In this document: positions 4,875 through 5,843 of the stretch, in pieces
Layout: every line of letters begins with the position of its first letter
Position numbering within the stretch: the first letter of the stretch is position 1
Source: Bacillota bacterium
GTDB lineage: Bacteria > Bacillota_A > Clostridia > Lachnospirales > WQUN01
Direction: 5' to 3'
DNA: 5,843 bases
Assembly (NCBI GenBank): GCA_009786175.1
Contig: WQTQ01000082.1
Location: 1-5,843, forward strand
Notes under the pieces: model-generated
Told to the model about the DNA's origin: nothing
Databases searched by the model: none
What the model saw: only the letters and a program-made list of their open reading frames with translations
Translations under genes and position numbers: made by a program

Positions 4875-5843
4875 ATGAAAGCGATTATTTTAGCTGCGGG
4901 ACAAGGAAAAAGAATGCGGTCAAAGCTACAGAAGTTATTACACCCCATATTGGGCAAAACTATAATTCAATATGTTGTTGAGGCGGCATTTTCTGCCGGA
5001 ATTGAGGATGTAACTGTTGTTGTAGGTAGAGACGGCGAAGAGATTGCCGCCGAACTTATTGGCATTTACCCGCAGCTGCACTTTGCCATACAAGACAAGC
5101 CGCTTGGTACCGGACATGCGGTTCAAGCCGGGATTGGGCGTATAAACGATGATGACGACGTAATAATCTTTAAAGGAGACATGCCGTTGGTTACCGCAGA
5201 GTTTATTGGCCGGTTAAAAGCGTTTTACTTAGAAACAAACGCGGAAGCCATAGTTACCGCCGCATACTACCCTCCGCTTGGGGATTTGGGGCGTGTGTTT
5301 TCCGACGCCAACGGTTTTTTTCAAGAAATTATAGAATGTAAGGACGTAAAGCCGGATACACCCGCAACAGAGTGGATAAACACCGGCAATTACATTTTTA
5401 AAGGCAGCGCGCTTAAACAAGGGCTTGCAAAAATGGATAATAAGAATAGTCAAAACGAATACTACCTAACAGACGTACCCAAAATCCTGCGCGAAAACGG
5501 CCGCAACGTCCGTGTATTGAAATCTATGGCGGATATGGCTGTATTCACAGGCATTAATACCCAGGTTCAATTGGCAGAGGCTGTCAGCCACATGCGTAAC
5601 CGTATCAATGCAATGCACATGTTAAACGGTGTGCGCATGATAGACCCGGCTACGGTTTATATCGACGACACTGTGGAAATAGAGGCGGAAGCGGTAATTT
5701 ACCCGGGTGTAATTTTGGAAGGCAATTGCAAAATTAGCGAAGGCGCGGTTATTGGTGCTAATTCTCATTTAAAAAACACAATAGTAGGAGCAAACGCGCA
5801 CATTAGACAAAGCGTGCTATGTGACTCCGTTGTTGGGGCAGGC
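4875..5843 (+). CDS. glmU: Bifunctional UDP-GlcNAc pyrophosphorylase / GlcN-1-P acetyltransferase, GlmU (3' truncated)
   Basis: GlmU acetylates GlcN-1-P and then joins GlcNAc-1-P to UTP, giving UDP-GlcNAc for peptidoglycan and other wall polymers in the cytoplasm. The first 323 of about 455 residues are visible; the frame is open at the window edge. The N-terminal uridylyltransferase domain has LAAGQGKRMRSKLQKLLHP (nucleotide loop with K20), PLGTGHAV (77-83), GDMPL with the Mg2+-binding D102, E154 (IIECKD), NTG at 169-171 and GIN at 226-228. The linker HMLNGVRMIDPATVYI leads into left-handed beta-helix hexapeptides (VIYPGVILEGN, AVIGAN, TIVGANAHI). The acetyltransferase catalytic residues lie beyond the window. 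The common 'LPK' is LQK and 'YGRI' is LGRV; Bacillus also lacks that proline, so activity is probably kept. Start: GGAGG lies 7 nt before ATG 4875. It has its own promoter, divergent from hemerythrin. Confidence 0.97.
   Translation, partial: MKAIILAAGQGKRMRSKLQKLLHPILGKTIIQYVVEAAFSAGIEDVTVVVGRDGEEIAAELIGIYPQLHFAIQDKPLGTGHAVQAGIGRINDDDDVIIFKGDMPLVTAEFIGRLKAFYLETNAEAIVTAAYYPPLGDLGRVFSDANGFFQEIIECKDVKPDTPATEWINTGNYIFKGSALKQGLAKMDNKNSQNEYYLTDVPKILRENGRNVRVLKSMADMAVFTGINTQVQLAEAVSHMRNRINAMHMLNGVRMIDPATVYIDDTVEIEAEAVIYPGVILEGNCKISEGAVIGANSHLKNTIVGANAHIRQSVLCDSVVGAG

Noticed and set aside
4893..4943. LQK in place of LPK in GlmU as an inactivating change
   Set aside because: The catalytic Lys is kept and Bacillus GlmU also lacks this proline, so loss of function is not supported.
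4938..5453. Minus-strand open frames within glmU
   Set aside because: They are antisense to glmU, whose catalytic motifs are clear throughout.

Overview
The window reads as chromosomal DNA of a Gram-positive anaerobe, probably a clostridial Firmicute. The grounds are strong GGAGG-type ribosome binding sites, sigma-A-like promoters, a YabE-type G5/3D cell-wall protein, a V-type ATPase subunit, a bacteriohemerythrin, and a two-OB-fold SSB-like protein of a kind I associate with Lachnospiraceae. This placement is inference. I see no tRNA, rRNA, insertion sequence, CRISPR or phage gene.

Left part (1-2615). The 3' end of a plus-strand beta-propeller-like gene converges with a minus-strand CatB-type acetyltransferase, leaving one base between their stop codons. 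Upstream of the acetyltransferase, on the same strand, lie an SSB-like protein with two OB folds and a 156-residue protein that looks like a shrunken Mur-ligase central domain with a ruined P-loop. These three minus-strand genes are 61 and 79 bp apart and could be co-transcribed (mur-like, ssb-like, acetyltransferase), although the last seems to have its own promoter.

Middle (2616-4315). A lone gene for V-type ATPase subunit D runs on the plus strand, divergent from the mur-like gene. It converges on a G5/3D peptidoglycan-hydrolase gene. The two share one long bidirectional terminator that overlaps both coding ends. The G5/3D gene has a 186-bp upstream region with two candidate promoters and two tandem hairpins.

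Right part (4316-5843). A bacteriohemerythrin gene (minus) and glmU (plus, cut by the window edge) diverge from a compact region carrying a promoter for each. Cell-envelope themes recur: GlmU makes UDP-GlcNAc, the precursor of peptidoglycan; the 3D protein probably cuts peptidoglycan; and the mur-like protein derives from a peptidoglycan-precursor ligase family. The sequence does not show that they form one pathway module.

The most unusual items are the mini-Mur protein, the orphan V-ATPase subunit D and the structured leader of the 3D gene. I do not see a clear, wholly new multi-gene system.
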